This document shows positions 11,607 through 22,425 of a stretch of DNA of 64,000 nt, piece after piece (positions within the stretch are counted from its first letter, which is position 1; each line of letters starts with the position of its first letter). This DNA comes from Anagrus nilaparvatae (taxonomy: Eukaryota; Arthropoda; Insecta; Hymenoptera; Mymaridae): assembly GCA_022575985.1 (NCBI GenBank), contig JAKSXM010000269.1, forward strand, positions 3,162,001 to 3,226,000, in the 5' to 3' direction. A program made the translations under genes and the position numbers. Under the pieces are notes generated by a model. The model did no database searches. It was not told the DNA's origin and saw only the letters and a list, made by a program, of their open reading frames with translations.

Positions 11607-12347
11607 TCATAAATGATCATCTTCATTATCTAGAGTATTTAGTCTAATCAATTTATGTATTGGACGCTTAAGTTCTGTTGATCCCGTCTTAAGATCTACG
11701 ACTCTGACTAAACCATCAGGGCCCTTGTAGATTCTGATAACCCTAGCCAATGGCCATTTAGCAGGTGGCATTGTCTCATCAGAGATCAACACTACGTCAC
11801 CAGTTTGCACATTTCTTCGCTCATTTTTCCACTTGTGGCGTTCTTGGAGGGTTTGCAGATATTCCGCAGACCAACAGCGCCACCAGTCCTGCATCATATT
11901 TTGAATTAACTTGTACCTTTCTACCGGAGGGGTTTTAACTTTTTCATAATTGGGTTCCGGCAGAATGTAAGACTCGGACTGGGTTAATAGCAATGAAGGA
12001 GATAAAAAACTGTTGTCCGATGGATCATCAGTCAGAGGAACCAACGGGCGTGAGTTGAGACAAGCCTCGACTTGTTTAAGCAGCGTGTAAAATTCTTCGA
12101 AGGTTAGCTGACGATCGCCAACCACCCTTCGAATGTGATGCTTCACTGACTTTAACGCCGCTTTCCAGATTCCGCCAAAATGAGGAGCTCCTGGGGAGTT
12201 AAATTTCCAGGTTGTACCTTCGTTTGCCAAAGAACCCACAAGGTTATTCATGTACTCAGAAGAAGCTTCATACATTTCCTTGAGAGTCCTATTGGCTCCT
12301 ACAAAGGTAGTCCCCTGATCACTACGTGAATCTCCGGAAGGCAGCAA
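11607..12347 (-). pseudogene. BEL/Pao integrase, C-terminal half plus C-terminal tail domain
   Basis: 246 codons. The start overlaps the end of the upstream integrase frame by 26 bases in a different frame, so a frameshift splits the integrase core. The second catalytic Asp is present in a Ser-Asp-Gln-Gly-Thr motif (family form usually Asp-Asn-Gly-Thr). The segment Pro-His-Phe-Gly-Gly-Ile-Trp is followed by Lys where the family has the catalytic Glu, so strand transfer should be lost even without the frameshifts. The last ~100 residues match the BEL/Pao-specific C-terminal domain (Trp-Pro-Leu-Ala-Arg-Val, then Arg-Pro-Ile-His-Lys-Leu). Ends at TAA/TGA region 11607, consistent with the end of pol. 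Confidence 0.85.
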
Positions 12348-13260
12348 TAAAGTCTTGACTAGAGTAGCCAGTGACTAGCTCTAAGTGAACTGCTTTTGTG
12401 TTCATACACACAAAAACAGCTATATAAGACTTATAAAGTGACTTGTGAGCACCGCGACCTTTAAATCTAAGGGTATCAAAAGGCCCCGCATAGTCCACTT
12501 TACTTACTCTAAAGGGCTTATCAGGGCAAGTGACTCTGCAAGCAGGGAGTATGCCCATTTTTTGATTCAATGTGTTAGCCTTGTATCTAATACAAGCATT
12601 AAATTTGTGAATTCTACTTCTTACCAAATTTCTACCTTTAACCACCCAGAATTCTTGCCTTAAACCTGAAAGTGTCAGACGTAAACCGCCATGCAACGTT
12701 TTTTCATGAATAAAATCAACCAAAAGTTTTGAGAACGAACATTTACTTGGCAAGATCCAAGGGTGTTTTTGGTCATAATCGAGTAAGGACAGATGAATAC
12801 GACCGCCTAAACGAAGCGAATTCTGGTCGAAAAATGGATCTAGACGACGTAATTTCAAGTTATCCAATTTTTTATTCGTAGAAATTAATTTTATGTCTTT
12901 TTTGAAGTAACTTTGTTGAACTAAAAAGGTCCATAGCATTCTGGCTCTTACTAGTTCCTGAACTGAAACCAGTTTGCAGAAACCTAAATAGTATTTTACA
13001 CTAAACCAATGACTATTGAAAATATTAGAAGTTTGTTTCAACTTATTTTTGCTTTTAATGAGTAATTTATCTACAAATCTAATTAGATTTACATAGGATG
13101 TGATCCTTAGAAGCTTGGGTAAAGAAGAGTACCTATCGACCAAGTCCCAAATAACGACTTTTTCAGGTTCTTTATGGTTCATAGCATGACAATCTACATT
13201 TAATATGTTCACGGACTTACTCAAGATACTATTCTGTAAGTCTATTGGTCTTTTGACCAT
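12322..13260 (-). pseudogene. BEL/Pao linker and integrase N-terminal half
   Basis: 312 codons. The first ~170 residues are the RNase H-integrase linker. Then comes the zinc-binding segment: a His-x3-4-His pair (His-Glu-Lys-Thr-Leu-His-Gly-Gly) but only Cys-Ile-Arg-Tyr where Cys-x2-Cys is expected, so one zinc ligand is lost. The catalytic core opens with Val-Asp-Tyr-Ala-Gly-Pro-Phe, carrying the first Asp, and reaches the conserved Lys-Ala-Val-His-Leu-Glu segment before the frame is broken. It overlaps the RNase H frame upstream by 32 bases in another frame. Confidence 0.85.
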
Positions 13261-13891
13261 TATTCCTCCTTCCCACCAAAGAGAAAAGGCTTTGCAACTG
13301 ATCTGGAGATAAACCTATTGACACGCAATCAGTAGGATTGTCATTGGACCTAACATGAGACCAAAATGCCTCAGGGAGTAAAGTATGAATATCTGAACAT
13401 CTGTGTTTAATAAATCTCTCCCATTGAGATGGATGCTCCTTTAGCCAACATAATACGTCAGTAGAGTCAGAAAATAAGTATATTTTGACCTCATCAAGTT
13501 TTAAAGCTCTAAGCACTTTCACGGTTAATTTTGTCAATAAATGTGCAGCATTCAACTCTAACTTCGGTATAGTTAAAAATGGCTTTAAAGGGGCAACCTT
13601 AGATTTAGCCTGTAGCATGTGCACAGTGCTCTTTCCGTGTAGAGTAACTTTTAAATATGTACAGGCACCGTATGCTTTATCGGAAGCATCTGCAAATCCA
13701 CATATCTCATACTTAGCTCCCGGGACATATTTTAGCCACCTAGAAATTTTAATTTTTTTAACAGCAAGAAGGTTAGTATACCAACTCTTAAACTCATCTT
13801 TCAAAGAGTCAGGCAATTTCGTGTCCCAATCAATTTTAGGATTTTTGGCTTTCCAAAGTTTCTGAAGAAAAATTTTTGCTGTAACAACCAC
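13229..13891 (-). pseudogene. BEL/Pao RNase H domain
   Basis: 220 codons. The RNase H active-site segments are visible: Phe-Ala-Asp-Ala-Ser, Ile-Pro-Lys-Leu-Glu-Leu, and Phe-Ser-Asp-Ser-Thr, supplying Asp, Glu and Asp. The last motif, usually Asn-Pro-Ala-Asp-x-Ala-Ser-Arg-Gly, reads Asn-Pro-Thr-Asp-Cys-Val-Ser-Ile-Gly, so the Asp is kept. The same frame continues from the RT fragment upstream (offset 636 bases, divisible by 3), separated by a stop codon near 13943. Confidence 0.85.
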
Positions 13892-13942
13892 TGGTGCGAG
13901 CCATCCAAGTGGGTCAAATAATTTAGCTATTGCAGAAAGTAC

Positions 13943-14527
13943 CTACTTCTTTGTAAGATCATTTTTTAGTTGGTCTAACTCAAAATCAAATGTAAAATGA
14001 TCGGTGTTAGGACACCATTTCAAGCCTAGCAAATTAAAACAAGAGTTAGCCAACTTTGTTTCAGCACGAATTGTAACAGGAAATTTCATCAACGCAGGAT
14101 CGTTTGCCATCCTCTTATGTAATGAGAAACCACCCACCTTGAAAATTTGTATTAGATCAGCTTGTTTTTTAATAGCTTCTGAAAGTGAGTGACCACCTGA
14201 TAAAGTATCATCCATATAGGTTTCGCGATTTAGGATATTTATAGCTAATGGGTAACGATGACCCTCGTCTAAAGTCAACTGTCTAATCACACGATTTTCA
14301 ACGTATGGGCTGTTTATCATCCCATAAGTTACGGTTTTTAATGACCAAGATTGTAGGTCTTCCGAATCATTATACCGCCATAAGATTTGCTGAAATCTTC
14401 TATCATCTTTATGTACTAAAATTTGTCGAAAAATATGTTCTATATCCGACACAAACACGAACCGGTATTTCATCCAGTTAATTAATAGCTCAGCCAAGTC
14501 AGGAAGCAAATTTGCACCACTGTGCAA
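13943..14527 (-). pseudogene. BEL/Pao reverse transcriptase, palm region
   Basis: 194 codons. Palm motif A (Val-Phe-Val-Ser-Asp-Ile-Glu) and the YxDD box (Tyr-Met-Asp-Asp) are intact. The segment usually Thr-Tyr-Gly-Thr/Val-x-Ser-Ala-Pro-Tyr reads Thr-Tyr-Gly-Met-Ile-Asn-Ser-Pro-Tyr. Motif E is recognisable as Leu-Leu-Gly-Leu-Lys-Trp. Role in a live element: copying genomic RNA to cDNA. Ends at an in-frame stop that a functional polyprotein would not have. Confidence 0.88.
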
Positions 14528-14534
14528 TAAATCA

Positions 14535-14945
14535 TTAATAAAACTTTATTATAATCTTGGCTGAACCATTAAAAACTGAGCGAAATTTACGGTTATGACC
14601 TAAAATTCCGTGATGTGGCAAGAAATAATAAAGTACAAACGACAATATTGCACGAGAACGTTCCATATGACCTAAATTTTCATAAGCATGCATAAATTTA
14701 TGATAGGCTTGAGCAAAATCAAGATTAGTTTTAAAGCGAGCTTTGGTTTTATCAAATACTTTTTTCGCATGTTGAAAGGAGCCATTAAAGTTTAGACCTG
14801 CAGTTTTCAAATCCTTAAAACGCAATCTTACAACATAGCGACCTTCTGAATCACGCGAATGAGTTTGAATAAAATAATTTTCACAAGCTTGCTCATCCGG
14901 ATAAGCAAAGCTTGTGGAGAGATCGAAATTTCTGCTTGTTGCCAA
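14535..14945 (-). pseudogene. BEL/Pao reverse transcriptase, fingers region
   Basis: 136 codons. Includes the family segments Gly-Arg-Tyr-Val-Val-Arg-Leu and a degraded 'Tyr-Phe-Leu-Pro-His-His' where Leu-Pro-His-His-x-Val is normal, then Phe-Arg-Ser-Val-Phe-Asn (usually Arg-Val-Val-Phe-Asp). A one-base-type frame change (offset 418 bases) separates it from the palm fragment, and another separates it from the fragment upstream. Confidence 0.8.
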
Positions 14946-15184
14946 AATCTCTCTAAATCAAATGCTAAATCAGAGTTTGTATGAAGATTAGTCATCATTA
15001 AGCAAGAATTTGAAGTGATACCTGAATTACCAGAAATTATCCAGCCAAGCTTTGAGCTGGTTGCGATAGGTTCATGTTCTTGGCCTTTAATAATTTCACC
15101 AATAATTAAAGAGGAGTGACAAATTGTACATAGTAGCAAATCTATGTGACCCTTTTTAGCAAATCCAGGATCAGCAAGTTGCAA
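14828..15184 (-). pseudogene. BEL/Pao protease-to-RT connection
   Basis: 118 codons. Carries the family hallmark Leu-Ala-Asp-Pro-x-Phe, then Gly-His-Ile-Asp-Leu-Leu-Leu, Ile-Ile-Lys-Gly and Lys-Leu-Gly-Trp-Ile-Ile-Ser-Gly. Its frame is shifted relative to both neighbours and overlaps both, so two frameshifts lie here. Confidence 0.8.
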
Positions 15185-15480
15185 ATGGCTAATATGAGGG
15201 AATTTAATAGGATCGATACCTGTACTATAAAAGCATCGACATTAATTACGTAATCTGAATAAACGTGAGGTCTAATCTGAAGATTTACCATATTCGAGCA
15301 AACAAGATCAGTTTTACCACCAATTCCTGATACAGGCAGTTGAGTAGGTTCTTTTTTAAGACGCAATTTCTTAAATAAAGAAGTAGTTATGAATGAGGCT
15401 TGGGAGCATTGGTCAATTAGAGCTCTTGCCAATACTTTCAGTCCATTTTTTGAGCAAATTTTAACTATAGCTGTCGCCAA
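15142..15480 (-). pseudogene. BEL/Pao aspartic protease
   Basis: 112 codons. The retropepsin-like domain shows Ala-Leu-Ile-Asp-Gln-Cys-Ser-Gln where the family has Asp-Ser/Gln-Gly-Ser: the catalytic Asp is kept, the Gly after it is Cys. A Val-Ser-Gly-Ile-Gly-Gly segment follows. Same frame as the zinc-knuckle region upstream (offset 435 bases). Confidence 0.8.
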
Positions 15481-15501
15481 AAGGGGTTGAGAATTTAATT
15501 G

Positions 15502-15972
15502 TCAAGAACTGGTTGATAATGTACTAGTTTCAGCAGCTACCTCTGTATTGACGCTACGAGTGGCATTATTTATGTCAGTACCACTATTTTTAATATTTTT
15601 TTTAAAACCTTTAATATGTAAAGATGTATGATGCTTCTGTTTGCAAATAGTACATCTTTTTGTAGATGTGCAATTTGAGATAAAGTGTGCACCTAAGCAA
15701 TTAAAATATCTCTTATGTTTAGAAACAATCTCTTCTCTTTGTTTTGGGGTTTTGTTTTTATAGTCTGCACAAAACAAAAAGAAGTGATTGGCATTACAAA
15801 TGATGCAGTTATTATTTAAACTTTGGCTTGATTTATTTTGATTATTAGCAGAAGTACTGAAATCTTTAGCAGAATTATTGGAATAATTTGCAGATTTATT
15901 TTTATTGAAATCCAAAAATTGTTTGCTATCATGACTACTACTAGCTTCTTCTATTGACTCTAAAATGCTAAT
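15502..15972 (-). pseudogene. BEL/Pao gag zinc-knuckle region
   Basis: The open part (15502-15915) is rich in Asn and Ser at its start and then has Cys-Ile-Ile-Cys, Tyr-Phe-Asn-Cys-Leu, and Cys-Thr-Ile-Cys-Lys-Gln-Lys-His-His-x-Ser-Leu-His, the Cys/His pattern of BEL nucleocapsid segments. It is in the same frame as the gag fragment upstream, separated by an in-frame stop at 15973, so one base change made the break. Confidence 0.8.
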
Positions 15973-16806
15973 TTAGTTTTCAATAAATTCCAACAATTTC
16001 GCTAAAGAAGGAGGCTCAGAGCTAGCTTTTACATTTACTGTAGCATCATCAGTTCCATTATTTGCAGGAGGTGGTAAAGAGTTACAATAGGCATTGTAGT
16101 AAATTTCCCATTGTTTGCGAGAATCATTATCCAGTAAATTTAAAACGTGAAAAACTATCAGATCATCCCAAGAATCTACTGCTCTACCTAGTCCTTTTAA
16201 TGCTGAAAGAGGGGTGTTGACACCGGACAAAACCTTTTTAAGCTCAGTTGCAGAAGGTTTTAGAATAGGCTTCAGTGAGTATAAATTAGCAATGTGGGCA
16301 TTTACAAGTCTTTTTTTAACTTCGTACCTCTTCCATACAATCTCGAAATTAGCAACAGTAGGTTGATATGAGGCAGCTATAGTAGCTACATCACCTTCGA
16401 GTACTGAAATTAGCTGATGAAACTTCGCGACATTAGAATAGTTTTTCCTATTTATAACCGATGATTGGAAGACATCCCTAAACGATTCCCATGCAGTATA
16501 TTGGCTGCTAAAGTGAGGTATTTGTAATGGGGGTAGTCTCTCATTATCTAACGTTACTACATGAGGCCTAGGTAATGGTTGATCAATATTTTCATTTGTT
16601 TGGTTTGCATCTAGAAAGGTTTGAAAAAGGCACATATTTTGTATGTAAAATTCTTCTATAGCAGTAAAATGATTCTCTGTAAAATAGGGTTGAGTTTGAA
16701 GTTGGGCATAGTCTCTATCAGCAAGCAAAGACATGTTATTTTGCTCATATGTTGACCACAAGTTTTCTAAGTGTTTCATCCTAATTTTGCAATTAGATGC
16801 TGTCAT
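15973..16806 (-). pseudogene. BEL/Pao gag, N-terminal part
   Basis: 277 codons from an ATG at 16806. The middle has the gag-like domain typical of BEL/Pao (DUF1759): Leu-Pro-Pro-Leu-Gln-Ile-Pro-His-Phe, Trp-Glu-Ser-Phe-Arg-Asp, and Lys-Phe-His-x-Leu, followed by the segment around Val-Trp-Lys-Arg-Tyr. The ATG is the first in frame after about 360 bases of leader. Ends at a premature TAA. This is the longest preserved open piece of the element. Confidence 0.88.
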
Positions 16807-17166
16807 GTGTTATCTGCCTAGTGTTTTTTGTACAAAGTATTTAAATTGATTTTAATTTAAGTCAAAATTATATATTTAAATAGCAAAACAATGTGAATTT
16901 GAGCATTCAATAATTAGCTTTTCTTATACAATAATTTTAAATGTAATGTTCAAATAATATTAACTAAGGTTACAACAATAAAAAAGCTAACTTTATGTAC
17001 TTAACTGGCGACGCAAAATCAACCCTGGAAGATGCAAATGCCTCCTTATGACTTGATGTTGTGTTTGAACAGCAAATGGAATGTCAAGAATCATCAGAGT
17101 CCCCAATGGTTGAGGTCCAGCCAGGTAGCTTCAATTAAATCCAGATCACCAGTCCAAAAACGCCAA
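16807..17166 (-). other. BEL leader with primer-binding site
   Basis: Directly after the LTR end (…TTACAACA at 17167) the minus strand reads TTGGCGTTTTTGGACTGG. TGGCG is the expected complement of a tRNA 3' end of the form CGCCA. The remaining ~340 bases to the gag ATG are AT-rich leader. Confidence 0.6.
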
Positions 17167-18120
17167 TGTTGTAACCTAGGTAACATCAAAATTAATTAGA
17201 CCATGCTCAAATAAAATAATTGCTTAACAACACACAATAATAGTTTACATAACCTAGCAAAAAAAATTTACTCAATTTTAATTTTTAAAATAAATTTTAA
17301 ATAATAATTTTATAATTTTTAAAATAAATTTAATTTTCCACAAATTAGCAGAAAAAAAATGTTAAATTTTATTTAAAATAACAGAAAAAGAATTTAAATT
17401 TTATTTGAAAAAGCAAAAAAAAGATTTTGAATTTTATAGGTTATGTTTTTTTTTAATATGTAAACAATATACAAAATTTACTCACACACTCACTAGCTCC
17501 CTACTTCTTAATATATTTATTATTTTTTAAAATACAATAATTTTAAGCAAGATAAAACAAAAATATTTAATATTTTACATTTACTTTTAATTTAAATAAT
17601 TTATTATACCAAATGTGAAACATGAAAAAAATTCATTTAACGTAATTGATGAATTTCATTAGGATACTTTAAAAATAATGATAAGTTTCAAAAGTATCAA
17701 TAATTAAAAATTAATAATGCAAAAATTTGAAAAAGTTCATTTTAGTAAGCATATAAATAAAACTCATCTTTTATGTAGCAGGCAGGCGACAAAATTGTGT
17801 ATTTGGAGGTGGCTGCCATCACTGAAAATTTTTTGCATTTCTATTGAATGCGCGTAGACTAAAGCATGATGTTCTCTTTCTGCTTGGTTTGCCCCTCTCG
17901 ATCTTCTTATGCATGAAGGCGCTCTCAATAATGGCGGTATACCGATGAAAAACTTGTTGAAGAGATGCGCGCGCCGATCCGGTAAAGATGTCGAAGAAGA
18001 AGAAGTGCAAATCCAAGTTATTATGATTATTGGGGAGGGGGGGGGGGTAAAAACCCGCGCCAAAATCTATCTTCTATTTCAGTAATGACGTCACTAATAT
18101 GTAAATTATAGAATGATGTC
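17167..18120 (-). repeat. BEL 5' LTR (minus orientation), outer end uncertain
   Basis: The inner end is set by the primer-binding site at 17166. The sequence matches 24190-25123 in reverse complement, including 'tgacgtcatt', 'ggcgcggg', a C-run, 'ttctt…tcgacatctttaccgg', 'gcgcgcgcat' and 'ttcaacaag'. The middle is much richer in GC than the surroundings, as expected of a promoter region. The outer end is not resolved; similarity to the other copy fades near 18120-18250. Confidence 0.6.
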
Positions 18121-18664
18121 ACTTTTTTTTTTTAATTATTATTTTTTTTAATTAAGAAAATATTTTTACTTGACACAATTAAAAAAAAAAATTTTGACAG
18201 CACAAGTCCTTAATTTTGTAATAAATATTGTCACTTTTAGCATTTAAAGAATTGAGAATAATACTCATTTAAAAAATTTTTAAAAACAAATTTTAAATTA
18301 TTCTGTGCTCCGCCTTTTAAACAAAACAAAAGTTCATTAATTTACAACAAACTATGTTGAAATAATAAGCAATCTCATGCTTTTCACAGAACACGTGATT
18401 CGCCATCTTGATTTTACGATTCTCTTGTGCACATTTTTCACCGGTTTTTTTTTTAGAGACAAATCACTACTTTTTTCTATGTTTTTTTTTTTTCATTTTT
18501 GGTGCTCATGAAACGTATTTTCTCGTAGATATGCACATATACGCATAGACATACCAACATACATAAAAAAATTAAGTATATTCATGTGCAAAGTTAGTTT
18601 TTCATTCATATTTGAGTTCACACATTCCTATAATTATAATATATATTAAAAAAAACTTTTCAAA
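18121..18664. other. AT-rich sequence outside the BEL LTR
   Basis: Long A/T runs; may still contain the outer part of the 5' LTR (a weak match to 24000-24190 including 'acttgtg' and 'tgtcaaaatt'). No gene seen. Confidence 0.35.
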
Positions 18665-18845
18665 AATATTGCATCTCTGAACTACCGAAAATTCACATCC
18701 GCTCACAAAAAATTTAAATTCCTCGGGGAATCTGCTTAAAAATTTTTTTACGTACTATTTACATCATATATAAAATTTCTAAAAAAAAAAGTCGAGGTAA
18801 TTTTCCATTGGATTTAAATTTGTTTAAGCCTACCGTGCTAGGTAT
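18665..18845. repeat. Inverted arm, right (partner 11010-11190)
   Basis: Reverse complement of 11010-11190, starting 'gcatctctgaactaccg' and ending 'cctaccgtgctagg'. Confidence 0.8.
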
Positions 18846-19280
18846 CATGCAAATGTTACGCAACGTTATACGCAATATAATATTCTATTTTATTCGTTTT
18901 TAAATATTTATATACATTTTAATGTCAAGAAACAATGAACAAATAGTTGACATTTTCAAATAAAAATTGCTTTGTACAATTAATTTAATTTAAGCACTAA
19001 ATAATAACAAAGTAATAACAAAATAAATGAGATTTGCATATACTTATATTTGCTGCAGTAAGAAGTTTTTTGAATGTTCTTCCTATTTAACTTATATAGA
19101 ATTTGTCGCATCTTCCGCATTTGATTTTGCAGACAACTGATTTATCTTTATCTTATATATTGTTTTTTCTGAAGTGTATAGATAAGTTATTGTTTGTTCT
19201 ATTAACTAGTACTTTTTATTTAAAAGATTTTTCATTGGAAATACAAAACTTAATTTTTTGGATTAAATATATTAAGAAAT
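18846..19280. other. AT-rich spacer
   Basis: No repeat partner and no credible coding frame seen; a 72-codon plus-strand frame at 19103-19321 runs into the next palindrome and has no recognisable motif. Confidence 0.35.
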
Positions 19281-19508
19281 ATATGGGCACGTCCAGGGAA
19301 GAACGACCAGCTGAAAAATAGAAAAAAAAAATATTTTTTTTGGGTCATTTTTTACCTGGGATTTGTGAAATCACTCATACTTTACACTTCCTGATGCATA
19401 ATTTTGAGATACGGCTGCTCCAAAGTTGAATTTTTCAATTTTTTTGATTTCAGGTGTCCAGTTCAACCTGAAATAACTCAGAACCATTCAACTTTTTATA
19501 CATACATA

Positions 19509-19736
19509 CACGAAGAAAAATATTTTGTATATTTTACAAGGTTAATTTTAGTAAAACAGGGTTAGTTTTAATTACAAAAAAAATTTGTAAATTTTACAAA
19601 TATGAAGTCAGAATATTGTAATTTTAACTATAAACATGGTTATATTTACAAAATATTTGAACAGAAAATAACAAAAATTTATAATGTAAACATAACCAGC
19701 AATTTTTGTTATTTTTAACAGTTATTTTTCTCCGTG
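19509..19736. mobile_element. 228-bp element with TA target duplication
   Basis: Ends are CACGAAGAAAAAT and ATTTTTCTCCGTG, flanked by TA at 19507-19508 and 19737-19738. The opposite arm of the host palindrome (near 22185-22200) reads straight through ('cccaatcatatgtatgtat'), giving the empty site. TA is the target of Tc1/mariner-type elements. No coding capacity. Confidence 0.8.
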
Positions 19737-20267
19737 TATGATTGGGAAAAACTTTTATTTTTACCTGAACTAATAAAAAAAAAAAAAAAATTTATATTTT
19801 GACTTATTTCACTTTTTTTTCTCCTCGACGGTAGCTTTCAAACATCCAGAAAATTGGTTTCGCCATAATTTTTTTCAACTTTTTTTTTCTCAAAATTTAC
19901 TTCAAAGGGTCTAATTGACATCCTGAAAATCCTGAGATGTGAAAGGCAATGATCGGTCCACAATCTTAAAACTTGGTTCTTCCGTTTCCCTAAAAATCCA
20001 TAAAAATGTTAAGTGTCTGAACGTAAAATGTTAAAAATAATAAATTTTACCTTACCAACCTATTTTTCTGATAAATCTTCACTATCAGGATCACATAAAC
20101 ATGTTGTAACATATAAACATGATCATCTAACATTTCTGATCTAAAACACCCAAGATCAGCCTTGCTTCAGCAGCCAAAAATGGAAAAAAACTGGGAAAAA
20201 AATGATTTAGGTTAAAATAACTACAAATATAATTATAAAATATTAAAAAAGACTGAAAAATACTTAA

Positions 20268-21214
20268 CCCATTAACGCCTAATCGACACATTCAAGCCAT
20301 TTGAATTTTTTTAAAATGAAAAAATCGATATTTTGAGGTAAAAATGTTACCTAGTAGGTAATCGGGGCTGCTCTTTTCATTTCTGAAGTCCGTTTTAACG
20401 TGCAACCCTTAGAAAATGTTATATCATCCCCAAAAAGTGGGGTAATTTTTTTATAATTTTTTGACTTAATACAAGGGGCACAAAAAATATTTCGTGGCAT
20501 TAATAACTTAACATGGGACTATCAGGAACATAAAAAAAATGAATTTATGCCAATTTTTTATCTTCAGCCCCTTGAAATGGGTAAGGGGTGGATTTGTAGC
20601 ATAAAAGAAAAAATGAATATTTTGGGGTAAAATAATAATCCAGTAGGTATTTTTGACAACTATTTTCATTTCTGAAGTCGGTTTTTACATACGAACCCTA
20701 GAAAATAAGATATCACCCCTTTTTGCATCGAAAAAATAATGTAATATTTACCTAATTTTTGAGGGATGATATCTTATTTTCTAGGGGTGGTATGTAAAAA
20801 TCGACTTCAGAAATGAAAATAGTGGTCAAAAATACCTACTGGATGATTATTTTACCCCAAAATATTCATTTTTTCTTTTATGCTACAAATCCACCCCTTA
20901 CCCATTTCAAGGGGCTGAAGATAAAAAATTGGCATAAATTCATTTTTTTTATGTTCCTGATAGTCCCATGTTAAGTTATTAATGCCACGAAATATTTTTT
21001 GTGCCCCTTGTATTAAGTCAAAAAATTATAAAAAAATTACCCCACTTTTTGGGGATGATATAACATTTTCTAGGGGTTGCACGTTAAAACGGACTTCAGA
21101 AATGAAAAGAGCAGCCCCGATTACCTACTAGGTAACATTTTTACCTCAAAATATCGATTTTTTCATTTTAAAAAAATTCAAATGGCTTGAATGTGTCGAT
21201 TAGGCGTTAATGGG
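20268..21214. mobile_element. 947-bp TTAA-flanked palindrome
   Basis: Begins CCCATTAACGCCTAATCGAC and ends with its complement, flanked by TTAA at 20264-20267 and 21215-21218. CCC…GGG ends with TTAA are piggyBac-like. Arms are almost identical for ~450 bp each side of a centre near 20745. Since the sequence outside is also palindromic, the TTAA pair alone does not prove a target duplication here. Confidence 0.75.
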
Positions 21215-21218
21215 TTAA

Positions 21219-21657
21219 GTTAACTTACCAAATATGTTTATAAGCAAATTAGAACTTTCAAACTCCATACTGACAAAATCTGGAACCTGGAAAAAAGTAA
21301 CAAAGAGATTAATTCTTAAATTTTTAAAAAAAGTTGCATAAAAAAATTGTATACTTATCTAATCTCTATTTTCCTGGTGCAACTTCATCTGCTTGATATA
21401 AATTAGTACCTAAAAAAACTAATTTACAAAAATTAACAACACATGTGTATCTTATACCAGTTGATTATAAAAAAGTAAATTTATAGCAGAAGACAAAATA
21501 TTGCAATCAAAGTGTTTTCCTCATGTAGGAACTGAAAGAAACCAAAGAGAAACTACTTTATCATTTGTTTGTTTTTATATTTTCTTTTTTATGTATTCCC
21601 ATATGAGCAGGAGTTTGAAAGTTCTAATTTGCTTATATACACATTTGGTAAGTTAAC
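21219..21657. mobile_element. 439-bp fold-back element sharing a TTAA with its neighbour
   Basis: Terminal repeats GTTAACTTACCAAAT… and complement; the left TTAA (21215-21218) is the same four bases that end the neighbouring element, the right TTAA is 21658-21661. The left arm of the host palindrome lacks this insert, so the target duplication is supported by an empty site. Confidence 0.75.
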
Positions 21658-22425
21658 TTAAGTATTTTTCAGTCTTTTTTAATAGTTTATAATTATTTTT
21701 GTAGTTATTTTAAACCTAAATCATTTTTTTCCCAGTTTTTTTCCATTTTTGGATGCTGACGCGAGGCTGATCTTGGGTATTTTAGCATCAGAAATGTTAG
21801 ATGATCCTGTTTATATGTTACAACATGCTTATGTGGTCCTGATAGTGAAGATTTATCAGAAGAAATAGGTTGGTAAGGTGAAATTTATTATTTTTAACAT
21901 TTTACGTTCAGATACTTAACATTTTTATGGATTTTTAGGGAAACGGAAGAACCAAGTTTTTAGATTGTGGACCGATCATTGCCTATCACATCTCAGGATT
22001 TTCAGGATGTCAATTAGACCCTTTGAAGTGAATTTTGAGAAAAAAAAAGTTGAAAAAAATCATGGCGAAACCAATTTTCTGGATGTTTGAAAGCTACCGT
22101 CGAGGAGAAAAAAAAGTGAAATAAGTCAAAATATAAATTTTTTTTTTTTTTTTAGTAGTTCAGGTAAAAATAAAAGTTTTTCCCAATCATATGTATGTAT
22201 AAAAAGTTGAATGGTTCTGAGTTATTTCAGGTTGAACTGGACAGCTGAAATCAAAAAAATTGAAAAATTAAACTTTGGAGCAGCCGTATCTCAAAATTAT
22301 GCATCAGGAAGTGTAAAGTATGAGTGATTTCACAAATCCCAGGTAAAAAATGACTCAAAAAAAATATTTTTTTTTTTTTATTTTTCAGCTGGTCGTTCTT
22401 CCCTGGACGTACCCATATACATATT

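Larger units (their letters stand above)
19281..22425. mobile_element. 3.1-kb palindrome
   Basis: Starts TATATGGGCACGTCCAGGG and ends with the complement CCCTGGACGTACCCATATA. Arms run 19281-20263 and 21662-22425 with about 95% identity by eye, once one insertion in the left arm (19509-19736) and one at the centre of the right side (21219-21657) are set aside. No coding frame. The centre is occupied by the TTAA-flanked palindrome 20268-21214. Confidence 0.85.

Noticed and set aside
12445..14192. Plus-strand frames of 62-126 codons inside the BEL region
   Set aside because: Antisense shadows of the recognisable RT, RNase H and integrase coding sequence.
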